Positions 53,744-64,000 of a stretch of DNA of 64,000 bases are shown here, piece by piece (the first letter of the stretch is position 1; each line of letters starts with the position of its first letter). This DNA is from Adiantum capillus-veneris (taxonomy: Eukaryota; Streptophyta; Polypodiopsida; Polypodiales; Pteridaceae), in contig CM043952.1 in assembly GCA_014529385.2 (NCBI GenBank), forward strand, positions 149,507,057 to 149,571,056. Reading direction: 5' to 3'. Under the pieces are notes generated by a model that was not told the DNA's origin, searched no databases, and saw nothing but the letters and a program-made list of their open reading frames with translations. Position numbers and translations under genes: made by a program.

Positions 53744-54640
53744 TTAGAAGGTGTCATGTGCTGTAAGGCACCACTGTATCGTGATCATCTCGAACCGCAA
53801 GAGTTGAAACTTGACAGAGTCTTTGATGTCCTTGGAGAGTCCTCTGCGGTCATGAACAAAGGCTAGTGACTGCACCACTGCCGCCGAAGAAGTCGAAGCG
53901 TCTCCAACTCGCTCTAGACACTTCTGCCAATAATGGCCCTTTTCCCCACAATTACTGCAATGACGTGCAGCCTTCAAGGCTTCCCTTTGAGCATCACTCT
54001 TCTTTTCTTTGTTGTTGTTGCTTTTCTTCTTACCCTTCTCCTTCTTGTTATTGTTTGAAGAACCGGTCAAGGCTTCGGAGCCTGACTTCTTCTCCGTACT
54101 GAACCGTTCCTCTTGGTCGAGCACCATTGGAACAATCTCATCCCAAGAAATAGTATTCAGCCGGCCACTCGTAATCAACAAAGAATAGAAATTGGTACAT
54201 TGAGGAGGTTTGGGCCTAAAGCTGGATGGCCATGTCCTCTGAACCTGTAAGCTTTTCCATATGAAGTATCTCTCCTTTATCTTCTTGATATGATCCCTCA
54301 TGGATGAGTTCTTTGCATCCAGGGTCCTCAACTGCAGTCTGCACCTCGAGGGCTATCCGCTTCATTGAAGAAACTCAATCATAAAGTGAAGAAAGTTGAT
54401 GCCAAATCAACTTCACGTCCTCCACCAATTGAATGGGATGTGACTGATGATTGATGGTGTACTGTTGAGGATAATGAAAGACTGTATTCAAGCATTGACA
54501 CGCTTCCATAACTTCGCTCCCGCAGGGTCTTTTGGCTTTTGAAAGCTGCTTGAAATAAAGCCTCCAAGCTTTTAAGAGTCGAAAATTGTCATCATGGTCG
54601 CTTTCCTAATGGCATAGTTCTCGCCATTCAATTGCTGATC
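53744..54640 (-). pseudogene. Element F gag
   Basis: Minus strand starts near 54640 with PIKIPTLPTFPLDQQLNGENYAIRKATMMTIF, typical of plant Copia gag. A stop and frame change follow. The 195-aa frame 53744-54331 carries a Lys/Asn-rich linker and a zinc knuckle CSNCGEKGHYWQKC (residues 125-138). The N-terminal leader lies on the far side of element G (58887-59100, MERSDNSNMNSVRDEEVQHGG). Not translatable as one protein. Confidence 0.7.
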
Positions 54641-54679
54641 CAAGGGAAAGGTAGGGAGGGTAGGTATCTTGATTGGTTG

Positions 54680-57600
54680 TGTCACGATTGTGACTATGTT
54701 GCAGTATTACATCTACTCCTAGCTGCAGATACGCAAAGTGCCATGCTAAGGAGAACCCCTATGCTTGGATGGTCACGACCCTTCACTCAAGCAACACGCC
54801 TCTTTGCCAAAAGCGACACTCCTTCGACGATTGGTCACACTCTTCGCTCTACGGTTGCGACTCTTCGCCAAAAGGATGTGTCTTCACGTCTAAAGTCGCA
54901 TCCCTTCACCATGAGACGTGTCTTTTCATTTGTGTCTCTTCGTCTCCTATATAAGGAGCCTATTGTACTCAGTTTTAAAGCATTCATTCAATCAATCAAA
55001 CAACATTCAGTCTCTTGAGTCTCAATTTGATCTTAAGTATGAAGTTTTAAGTCTTAATTATAGGATTAGCACCACTAATCCTCACACTGGTATCAGAGCA
55101 ATTTTTTTTCTTGGGACCCAAAGGGTTGTGAGCCTTTCACCCTCACTGCTACACTCTATCCTCTCTCCCGAAGTTGTATGGAAGCAGCAGAACGGTGGTA
55201 CACACACCCAAACGAGTATGAGGTAACTTAAGTTTATTCTGCTCCAATTATATAAATGAAAGACAGCAATATGGCGATGTGTGTGGCATACCCGACGAAT
55301 TTTGGGATCATTGTGCTAGTGCCCCTTAGCGTGCCCTTTCATTGGGATGTGCCCCTTCGTTGGTGCCCCTTCGCGTAACAAGGTATTGAATCAGCAGGCA
55401 GCCACCAACTCTCCAAGGATCGCACCCCTCCCCAAACGATGCATCTTTTCGTAGCCGGTCTGTGCCCCTTCATGTGAACAGACACCATCCCTTGCTACTG
55501 GCTGCACCCAATCGCTGGCACCCTTTAGTCCCAAGGGTCGCATCCTTCTGGCCCTTCATGCGCAATCTCCCAAGCGGCAAAGTTCAGCAAATGCTTTACG
55601 CTAGCTGAAATTTTTACGTTGGAGTTTTAACGCTGGCAGCCCACTTATGATTTGGAATTATTAAAGTGTCCACAAAAACTTGTCCGGCCTTTCCCCAAAT
55701 TAACCCCAAATTTAAAGCCACTGTGAAAGGACCCTTTTAATACCCACAAAACCTCTAGCCATCTTACGTAAAAAAATAACATGACGAGCAGTGAGCGTTG
55801 CCATTATTCGAACGCTGCCCTCTCTCATCCCTCCTCCAACGTTGGCAGCATTTCTCTCTGCGATGCCGACGGGGATTACGTGCATATTCCCTTCATCTCA
55901 TATATAGATGTTGTTCTGGAGGATGTTTTACCCGAAAATCCTCCTCCGTAAGAGGTGATCGTGATTTCGGACACTCCCAATTCCCTGACTAAAGTCCCAG
56001 AACCCGCTCCTGAACTTGTTCGAGTTCCTATTTCCTTAGTTATTCCCTTTGAGGAGTAACCATGCCGACTTCTCAAGATGGAGAAGGTCAATCTGAGGAC
56101 GCCCTTACGCTTATCAAGGAGCAAATGGCCACAATTTCCACAAGTCTCGCATCACTTCACACTCAATTGGATCAGATGCAGATGCAAAACACTTCTCGAA
56201 GTCGTCTACAACCTCTCGGATGACTAGTGCTACTTCTTCCACACCTTCTTCCGAAGCTTCAGTGATCAAACCAAACGAACCAGATCCAACTGATGAGGTA
56301 GATAATCACGAACTTCAATTACTTAAAAAAAATTTTAATGCTGCACAGAAGAAGAAGCTTGATGTTAAATTGCCGGAACCGTATAATGGTCGCCGCGATA
56401 AGTGCGTACTGGACCAATTTCTTTTCAAAAATGGAGGTTTACTTATCAAACATAGACTTGGTCGAGAGTAAAAAAGTTGCAATTGCTAGTTCTCTGCTCA
56501 AGGACACAACATTTCTTTGGTGGCAACGACAGGTTGATGATGGTAAACACACGCCTTCTTGAGACAAATTCCGGCGCGCAATTCACAAGACATTTGAACC
56601 TGCCAATGCGGATTTTCATGTCCGGTCCTCTCTTCGCCGCCTGAGCCAGACAGGTTCCTTGGCTGCGTATATCATAGAGTTTCAGAGACTGACTCTGGAG
56701 ATAGAGAATTTCAGCCCCTTTGATAAACTACATAGTTTCATAGACGGGCTTGAACCAACCCTGAAGGACGATGTTCACAAGTACAACCCTACCACCTTGG
56801 ATGTTGCAATTGCCTATGTGGAGCGTCTTGGCGATAATCGGCGCCCTACACAGAACTTTCTCCCTCGTGCCAGATCTTTAAACAGCGCTTGCTTTTCAGA
56901 GCGCGATCGTAAAAAAGGCTATAGCCAAAGTCAACAGCAACAATCTCAGTTTAGAAAGCAAGCCACAACACCTTATTCAACTTCAAGGTTCTACTCTCAA
57001 GATCGACAATCTCAAAGCAGATCTTCCTCAAAGGTTCCTCCACTTGATCGGGATAAAGGACGTGATTTTTCTCAAGATCGGCATTCCAATACTCAGCAAG
57101 GCTCTTCGTCAAATGCTTCTTTAACTCCAAAGAAGGAAGGATTATGTACAATTTGCGAATGTCCAAAGAAACCAAATCCGTCTAATTTGAAAAGAAATTC
57201 CAACGCGGAAACATCATTGAATTCAGAACAACCAGCTTCTGCTAAGGATAAAGGAAAATTTGTGCTCAATACAATTCATGTCTCAGCGGATACGACTATT
57301 CTTATGAAGCATGCTCAGTGTGATTTTTCAGTTTTGGAGCCTCTCTCAAAGCAAGTTCTGAGTCTTCTTGAAACTCTCAATGGTCGCTCCATCAATATTT
57401 TGGTCGACAGCAGATACTCTAATAATTTCGTCAGCACTCAAATAGTTCGACAGCTTGGCTTGCCAACTCAGAAGACATCTCACTTATATGATGTGGAATT
57501 AGTAGATGGATCAGTTTTAACTTGTGATGAGCCAGCTCGACAGTTGCAGTTCGATATTCAAAATTATTCAGATTAACTGGATTTCGAGGTCATGCCTTTA

Positions 57601-58886
57601 TCTTAATACAACATGATTCTTGGTCAACATTGTTATTCCAGTACGATCCAGCAATTAGCTTTCGAGGACATACTAGTAATTTGTTCAAAGATGGACGTGA
57701 ATTGATTTTACAGGGGCTTTATCATACGGAACGAGTGTTTCAAGCCTCTCGTGTACTAGTCAAACGACATGATACAGTGGATTATGAAGCGAATATGATT
57801 TTCGATGCGGAAGCATAAATTATTATTGATGAATTTTTGGATTTATTTATTTCTCCCGAATCAATTTCGAGCAAGAAGTTTTTCCAAGTGATACTTCGTT
57901 CCTAGACAAAGATAAGGACATAGTTGCAGATTTTGAGTCAGAAGACGATTATGCTTTCTTTGATTCTTTGTGGATGATGATATTATGCCAATTGCAAGTC
58001 ATGAAGTGACATTATCTGAAGATGATTCTGAAGAATTTTGGGATTCATTATTGTAAGATGATTGCAGTGTCAGTCAAAAATCCTCTCCAGTGATTCATAA
58101 AGATTACGTTACTCCCTTTGAAGAATGCCTTGAGAAGATTTCCTCTTCACCAAATATTACACAGTTATTGAAAGATTTTGAACCAGAAGTCTTACATCAC
58201 ATGAAGGATTTTGAAGATCAATCTCTTTTTGCAGTCAACTTGATTATGCCAGATTCCTCTGAAAAGTCTTCAAATAATGCAATGACATGGGATTTAGCAA
58301 TCAAAGCAAAAAGGTTTCGCAAAAAGTAAAGGTTTAAGACAAAGATTTCAAATAACTCAAAGATTGAAGATTTTCGAAGATTTAATGCTTTTCCAAAGTT
58401 CTATCACCATCAAAAGTCATTTCTTTGACACGGGCTCTCATTTTAAATGGGAGGGAATGTCATTGATTGTGACTATGTTGCAATATTACATTTACTTCTA
58501 GTTGCAGATACGTAAAGTACCATGCCAAGGAGAACCCCTACGCTTGGATGGTCACGACCCTTCGCTCAAGAGACATGCCTCTTGGCCAAAAGCCACACTC
58601 CTTCGATGATTGGTCACATCCTTCGCTCTATGGTTGCGACTCTTCATCCAATGGTTGCAGCTCTTCGCCGAAGGATGTGTCTTTACGTCTAAAGTAGCGT
58701 CTCTTCACCATGAGATGTGTCTTTTCATTTGTGTCACTTCGTCTCCTATATAAGGAGCCTATTGTACTCAGTTTTAAAGCATTCATTCAATCAATCAAAC
58801 ACACATTCAGTCTCTTGAGTCTCAATTTGATCTTAAGTATGAAATTTTAAGTCTTAATTATAGGATTAGCACCACTAATCCTCACA
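54680..58886 (+). mobile_element. LTR element G (Ty3/Gypsy-like, gag-PR only)
   Basis: LTRs 54680-55086 (407 bp) and 58458-58886 (429 bp), TGTCA(C/T)(T)GATTGTGACTATG to CACTAATCCTCACA. Primer site TGGTATCAGAGC sits at 55088-55099, one base after the 5' LTR. Tract AAATGGGAGGGAA precedes the 3' LTR. Flanks GGTTG (54675-54679) and AGTTG (58887-58891) match at four of five. It splits the gag leader of element F. The 3.4-kb interior has gag and a protease remnant only. Confidence 0.87.
56062..58329 (+). pseudogene. Element G gag and protease remnant
   Basis: From ATG 56062 (MPTSQDGEGQSEDALTLIKEQ) a gag runs through several frames: DVKLPEPYNGRR, SLLKDTTFLWWQRQ, FRRAIHKTFEPANADFHVRSSLRRL, then a 305-aa open frame (56659-57576) with AAYIIEFQRLTLEIENFSPFDKLHSFIDGL. 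This frame goes on to a protease-like NILVDSRYSNNFVSTQIVRQLGL, where the catalytic D-S/T-G is D-S-R. ILGQHCY and FRGHTSNLFKDGRELILQGL follow in other frames. The last part (58090-58329) is acidic and unassigned. No RT or integrase follows. Confidence 0.7.
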
Positions 58887-59247
58887 AGTTGATCACTTAC
58901 TCCGGAGTAGGGATGGAACCAATCTCCCCACTCCTCGTTGATGGGTAGCTCACCACCACCACAGTTCACACCGCCATGTTGTACTTCTTCATCACGGACC
59001 GAATTCATGTTAGAATTATCACTCCTTTCCATTTTGTTGGAGAACTTGGGCATGTGACGAGGCTAGATCGAGGTAGAAGAAACGGAAACTTCAAATCGGT
59101 CCATACTACAACCATGATCAGTCCCAAATGAGTGAAAAACGCAGAAAAAACAGCAAACCGTTTCTTTTCTTCACAAAAATTTAGCACCAAAAACTCGCAC
59201 AAATCACCAATCTGTTTCGAGAGCACGCTGTGGTTCTAATACCATGT

Positions 59248-59800
59248 CAAAGGTGCATCAGAAAAGGGTGAAACTGGGCGATGAACGTGTTTGCAACCGC
59301 AAGCAAAACTCCTTTCGAGACCGGGCAGCCAATGGATCTCCGATCTATTGCGAAAGATTTCCTCGTAGCTGTACTCTTATTGCGTACCGCCCACCGAACA
59401 GGCATAGGCAGCCAAGCACGCTTGCAACCACACGTGTAGAGGCTCAAAGTGCAAGGGAAAGGAAGCGCTAGAGAGAGAGGAGATCGCAAGCAATACGCTG
59501 GGAAGAGAGAGAGAGAGGAAACACACACACAACGCTAGAGAGTGGAAACGTTAGAGAGAGTGTGTATGCTCAAACGTTGGCTATTTGCAATGATCACAGC
59601 ATGCCAATGATATGGGGGGGGGGGAGGCGTTGCCTATATAGGGAAATTGGGAAATTGCCGTACTTGCCTGAAAAACCCCACGACCAAGAAAAAGGCCTAA
59701 AAATGCTAATAAATATGTCAACTCACTAAAATGACTTAGGACACATATTTAGTAGCAGAATTGTAGAACATTGGAGACTTTGACCGTGGGAAACCCTAGG
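59248..59800 (-). repeat. 5' LTR of element F
   Basis: TGTCAAAGGTGCATCAG at the internal border. The block GAGACCGGGCAGCCAATGGA then TCTCCGATCTAT (59318) and AACGCTAGAGAGTGG (59531) recur in the left LTR at 47549 and 49350. A G-run (59614) precedes TTGCCTATATAGGG, found also at 50438. The outer end is unclear. Confidence 0.7.
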
Positions 59801-60484
59801 AATGGGGGTCCCGCCTCATGCGAGCCTATCAGGTGGGCAACACCGTGGATTGCATCGTCGAGAAAAGAACGTCTACCTCACATACGGCCGGGCACAACCA
59901 CAAAACAACCCTCATTCCCTATGAAACCGGCCCGTGGGGCGGTAGACTTTGGCTCTCACCCGAAACTTTACATTAGACTCTAGGACACGGAGAAACTTTG
60001 CAAATAAAAACCTATAACGTGAATTGACACTTCAGACACACACGGCTTGGAAGCTAGAGCGCTACCAAGGAAGCTAGAGCACTACCTAGTAGACGTTGAC
60101 ACCTGTTGGCCCCAAATTTTGGTGCCCCTTTCGGTATTAATTTATTGTATTCATAGAGGGAATAAAACCTGCGACTTCCTACGAGCTGTCTTGCATAATC
60201 CGGGCTGAAAATGACATGTGCTGGCCTGATTTCGGTAGCATAACTGTACTAGGACGCTTCACAGACAGTATCCCCACGCAATAGGTGACTTTCTTGGCGC
60301 ATACGAACACTTTGCAAAACCTGCAAGAATCTGAATTCTCTTTTTTTTGTCCTGAAAGTGCGCCAGATCACCCGCCGGAACCCTAAACCTGCAAAAATAC
60401 ATAGTAGGTTGTATTTCCCTATTTTGGGCTCTGTTTCGCGAGCTGGTCGCATCTGTTGCAAGTCCTCGAGCTCGTGCACCTGCA

Positions 60485-63400
60485 GTGCAATCTCAGCCTA
60501 TAAGCAACATTGCTGATCTTATCAAGCACTTGAAAAGGTCCATAGTAGTAATGCATGTTGAGCTTCGGAAACAACCGTTCTTTGCCCTTCATCTTCTTTG
60601 ACCTTGCCTTCTCAAACCTCAATAAAACCCAATCACCAGGTGAAAACAACAGTTCACGTCGGTGACGATCAGCAGCCCTTTTCTACTTTGCCTGAGTCTT
60701 CTTTAGGGCAACTTTGATTTTCTCATACATTTCATCCATGTTCTCAACATATTGATCTGCCTCAAAGATCTTGTCCTTTGTATGCAAAATGGGAGGAACC
60801 TTTTTTCCACCCTCAACAATCTCAAAAGGTGCCTTGCCTGTGGACGAACGCACCGTATTGTTGTACGCATACTCAAGCATAGGCAAATACTGTTCCCACT
60901 TGCCCTTATTATGTGACACGTAACATTTCAACAGATCCAAGACAATAGAATTAGCGTCTTCTGAGTGTCCATCAGTTTGTGGATGAAACGAAGACGAGAA
61001 CTACTCAAGCATAGGCAAATACTGTCCCCACTTGTCCTTATTATCTAACACATAACATTTTAGCAGATCCAAGACAATAGAAGTAGCCTCTTCTGACTGT
61101 CCATCAGTTTGTGGATGAAACGAAGACGAGAACTTGAGCATAGTGCTCATGTTCTCAAATAATCCTCTCCAAAACAAACTCGTCATGCAAGGATCACAAT
61201 CACTGACAATCGATTGTGGCATAGCATGGTACTTAAACACATTGTACATGAACAACCGTGCCATTTGGCCAAATTTTATCTTCTTCCTGATAGAAATAAA
61301 ATGGTCCTGCTTCTTGAACCTGCAAAGAATGGTCCATATACCATCATTCCCTGTCGGCGTTCTTGGAAGATCAAAGATAAAATTAATATCAATGTTTTCC
61401 CATGGCTTATCCGGAATCAACAATGGCTGTAATAATCTTGGTGCCTTTTGCCTGTCAAACTTGACCTTTTGGCAAATCACGCATGCTCACACAAAGGCAT
61501 CCACATCTCTCCTCAAAGTAGGCCAATAAAAGAATGTCTCTATCGCTTTCATTGTCGCATCAATTCCACGATGCCCTGCATACAGTGGGACTTGACTTTC
61601 TACCATGACCTTATGTCGCAATGGCCTAGTGACACAAAGTGTGCCATGCATCATCATAGAATCGTCTCTAAGGAGGTAGTGCTCTAGATGTTGCCCATCT
61701 TACAACTGTTCAAAGATCCTTGCAAAATCTTCATTAGTAGCATACTGTTCCTTCATGTCATCAAGCTCATGATGATAAGAATTTGACACAACTGAAATTT
61801 GTGGCTTTCTTGATAACGCATCAGCCACAACATTCTTCTTGCCTTCCACATGCATAATCTGGAAGTGGAATATAGAAAGAATGTTTGCCCATCGCATAAG
61901 CTTTTTGGATAGCTTTCACTGTGTCAAGAAGTATCGCAAGGTGTGATGATCTGTCTGGACAACAAAATCAGCACCAACAAAATCAACACCTAACAGGTAG
62001 TGCTTCCAACTAGAGAGCGCTTGAATGACGACCAATAACTCTTTCTCATAGATTTGCATAGTCTTTTTTGGCCCTTGCAAGATTCTGCTCTCGTAAGCTA
62101 CTACCCGACCATCTTGCATTAGCACTGCTCCGATGCTATTGCCACACGCGTCACACTGGACCACAAATGGCTTCCTTTGGTTTGGTAAACAATCACGAGA
62201 TTTGAAGTCAACTTTTCCTTTAAGAGACTAAAAGGTGAAATCTCTTTTTGGGTCCATCTGAAAGTGACCTCTTTCTTTTGTAAAGCGTGAAGAGGTGAAG
62301 CTATCTCTACAAAATTCCTGATAAATCTTCTATAGTATGATCATAATCCCAAGAAGCTTCGGACATTGTGCACAGTCTTCAAGTCTGGCCATGCCTTGAT
62401 CGCTTCAACCTTTGCGGGATCCATTCGGACACCATCCTTTGACACTACGTGGCGAAGAAAGTGGATCTCTTCCAAGAAGAATTCACTTTTCTTAGGATTG
62501 ACAAGTAACCTGTGATTGCGGAGCTCTGCGAACACAATGGTCAAGTGACGCCTATGCTCCTCTTCATTCTTCGAATAGACTATCATGTCATCAAGAATGT
62601 GCCAACAAACTTTTGATGCGAGCGGAAAATCCGGTCCATCATCCTATTGAATGTAGCAGGAGCATTTGTAAGACCAAATGGCATCACTAGGAACTCTTAA
62701 AGACCAAACATCGTTTTAAACGTAGTCTTGTGCACATCCTCTGGCCTATACGAATCTGAGGTACCTACTCTTAAGGTCTATCCTGCTGAAAATTGCAGCA
62801 CCGTCTAAACGATCAAGAATATCATCAATCCTTGGGATAGGAAACCTGTTCTTGATGGTACTCTTATTCAACGCACGGTAGTCAATACACATGCGCTAAG
62901 AGCCATCCTTCGTCTGCACTAGGAGCATTGGGGAGCAAAAAGGTGAAGAACTAGGCTGAATCAGCCCCTTCTCTAAAAGCTCCTCAACCTGGCCCATAAT
63001 CTCTTTCTGCTGAGCCGCACTAACCCTGTAGGGAGGTCTATTTGGTGGGGCTAGACCTTGGCACCAAATCTATCATATGGTCCTTGGGCCTCTCTGGTGG
63101 CAATTGTGACGGTAATGAATCAGAAAAACAGTCATTAAACTCTTGTAAAAATGTTGACCTTTCTTTACCTAACACAAATAAATTTGACTGACAATTATCT
63201 GAAACATCACGTGCAAAAATTCAAGTTACAGAAGTGATAGCCGAAGCAAATAGAATAGGGACAGACTCCCCTTTGAGCTTTACATCCAAAACATGAGTTT
63301 TGCCCCTATGCTGAAGGGTGATCTTTTTGTCGAAGACATCCAGCACGCCATGTGTTCGGAACATCCACGGAATTCCCAACAACGCATCACACCCTTTCAA

Positions 63401-63955
63401 TGGCATGATATAGAACTCTTATGTGTCCACATACGATTGAATATGCAGATGCATCTTTCCAATGATGGGGGTAACACACTTTGAGTGGCCAGGACATGCC
63501 AACCCTGCCTTTGCAGTGTACCCCATCTCTTTAGCTCTGATGCCGAGCTTCGTAGCTAACTCTGGTGAGATAAAGTTCGCTTTGGAACCTGGATCAAAGA
63601 AGATAAGTGCCGTCTAGTCTCTGACTTTACCCCATACTCTGCATAACTCGCTGGCATTCGTGCTTGGCTTGTCACCCACTAAACTTGCCATGGGTTTGGG
63701 CTTCTTTCCTTCCTTGTCCTCTTTATCATTTGAGTCGGTTGGTCTTTTCCTTTGTGGACAATCTGTAGCAAAGTGACCAGGTTGCTCGCATATAAAGCAT
63801 TTATTCTCAGCCATCAAGACCTTCTTTTCCTCTAGCGACTTACGCACAAAAGGCTTCCTTTTCTGTTTCTTTGCCTGCGCTCTAGAAGTCTCGGCTGAGT
63901 CCTTATCCTTGTTGGCCTTTTTTGACCACTGTGACACTTGAGGAGCCGTTTTCAC
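60485..63955 (-). pseudogene. Element E pol (many frameshifts)
   Basis: Minus-strand pieces follow D's Pol in order: zinc knuckle and protease (63614-63955, 63221-63406 with GCDALLGIPWMFR), RT (62341-63060), RNase H (61700-62164, with VQCDACGNSIGAVLMQDG), integrase (61001-61480, 60683-60940) and GDWVLLRFEKARSKKMKG (60510-60649). The RT catalytic site has lost one T (CTTGATGAC near 62592, where D has CTTTGATGAC), so the frame breaks within the FFDD motif. A 132-bp in-frame duplication lies in the integrase. Clearly inactive. Confidence 0.85.
60871..61134. repeat. 132-bp in-frame tandem duplication in element E integrase
   Basis: ACTCAAGCATAGGCAAATACTG begins both copies (60871 and 61003). They differ at about a dozen sites. 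132 is a multiple of three, so the frame is kept. The segment spans the region after the DGQSEE motif. Confidence 0.88.
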
Positions 63956-64000
63956 AAAGGTCTTCTTTACTGAATTTTTCGTTTGCTGCCCCTCATTATG

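Larger units (their letters stand above)
47479..59800 (-). mobile_element. Ty1/Copia element F (decayed, with four nested insertions)
   Basis: 5' LTR on the right starts TGTCAAAGGTGC at 59248 with primer-like TGGTATTAGAACCA beside it (59233-59246). The 3' LTR on the left (from about 47479) survives as 47479-47809, 49264-49433 and 50425-50478, separated by a D-family LTR and solo LTR H. Copia order on the minus strand is gag (about 59040-53744, split by element G), integrase (53565-52566), RT (51809-51228), RNase H (51210-50480). The coding region runs straight into LTR sequence at about 50480, so the 3' end of pol, the purine tract and the LTR start have been deleted. The right border is not exact. 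Confidence 0.8.
59922..64000 (-). mobile_element. Chromovirus element E (decayed relative of D), running off the window
   Basis: The 3' LTR starts TGAAACCGGCCCG at 59922 and follows D's LTR to about 60484. There a deletion joins it to pol: the rest of the LTR, the purine tract and the last roughly 105 residues including the chromodomain are gone. pol then reads on the minus strand in broken pieces to the window end, with zinc knuckle CFICEQPGHFATDC (63770-63811) and upstream gag beyond. The 5' LTR lies outside. Confidence 0.88.

Overview
This is eukaryotic, almost certainly land-plant, nuclear DNA from a large, repeat-rich genome. The evidence is nested LTR retrotransposons of Ty3/Gypsy-chromovirus and Ty1/Copia type with plant-style primer-binding sites, a tRNA-derived SINE, a decayed plant PPR fragment, spliceosomal introns, interstitial TTTAGGG-like repeats and very long (GA)n tracts. 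The very long TE-filled introns and GA tracts would fit a fern or a gymnosperm, but the species cannot be fixed from the sequence.

The one clear host gene is a cytosolic endo-beta-N-acetylglucosaminidase (GH85, ENGase) on the + strand. Exon 1 ends at 12424 and exons 2-6 lie at 40382-41557, all with GT-AG borders. Intron 1 is about 28 kb and is mostly retroelements. Intron 6 has no recognisable next exon before the window ends, so it is probably more than 22 kb.

Layout. 1-11.9 kb: a methyltransferase-like gene remnant, a PPR relic, several tandem repeat arrays (273, 74, 53, 378 and 62 bp periods), a small decayed TATA-led gene, a LINE relic, a SINE and long GA/GT microsatellites. 12.0-40.4 kb (ENGase exon 1 and intron 1): element C (12654-16907, minus) with a solo B-type LTR inside its own LTR; a SINE copy and a minisatellite; element B (18961-33625, minus), a gag-PR element split by a very young chromovirus D (21260-29957, minus, two 1477-bp LTRs that look identical) and carrying a hAT-like MITE in one LTR; non-autonomous element I (33806-36420, plus); a solo B LTR (37227-38310); TACG-rich repeats; and a truncated B LTR. 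40.4-41.6 kb: ENGase exons 2-6. 42.4-47.5 kb: an I-family element on the minus strand interrupted by element J (43040-46582). 47.5-59.9 kb: a decayed Copia element F (minus), itself holding a D-family LTR, a solo LTR H, a 124-bp MITE and gag-PR-only element G (54680-58886, plus). 59.9-64 kb: a decayed chromovirus E (minus), related to D, running off the window.

For B, C, D, G, H, J, the solo B LTRs and both MITEs I could read target-site duplications directly, so the nesting order is well supported. Coding integrity falls from D (pol open, one frame change at gag-pol) to E, F and G (many stops and frameshifts). Intergenic stretches not listed (about 1650-2730, 10120-11450, 11504-11960, 16913-17260, 33631-33805, 39807-40381, 41558-42436) hold no gene I can recognise.
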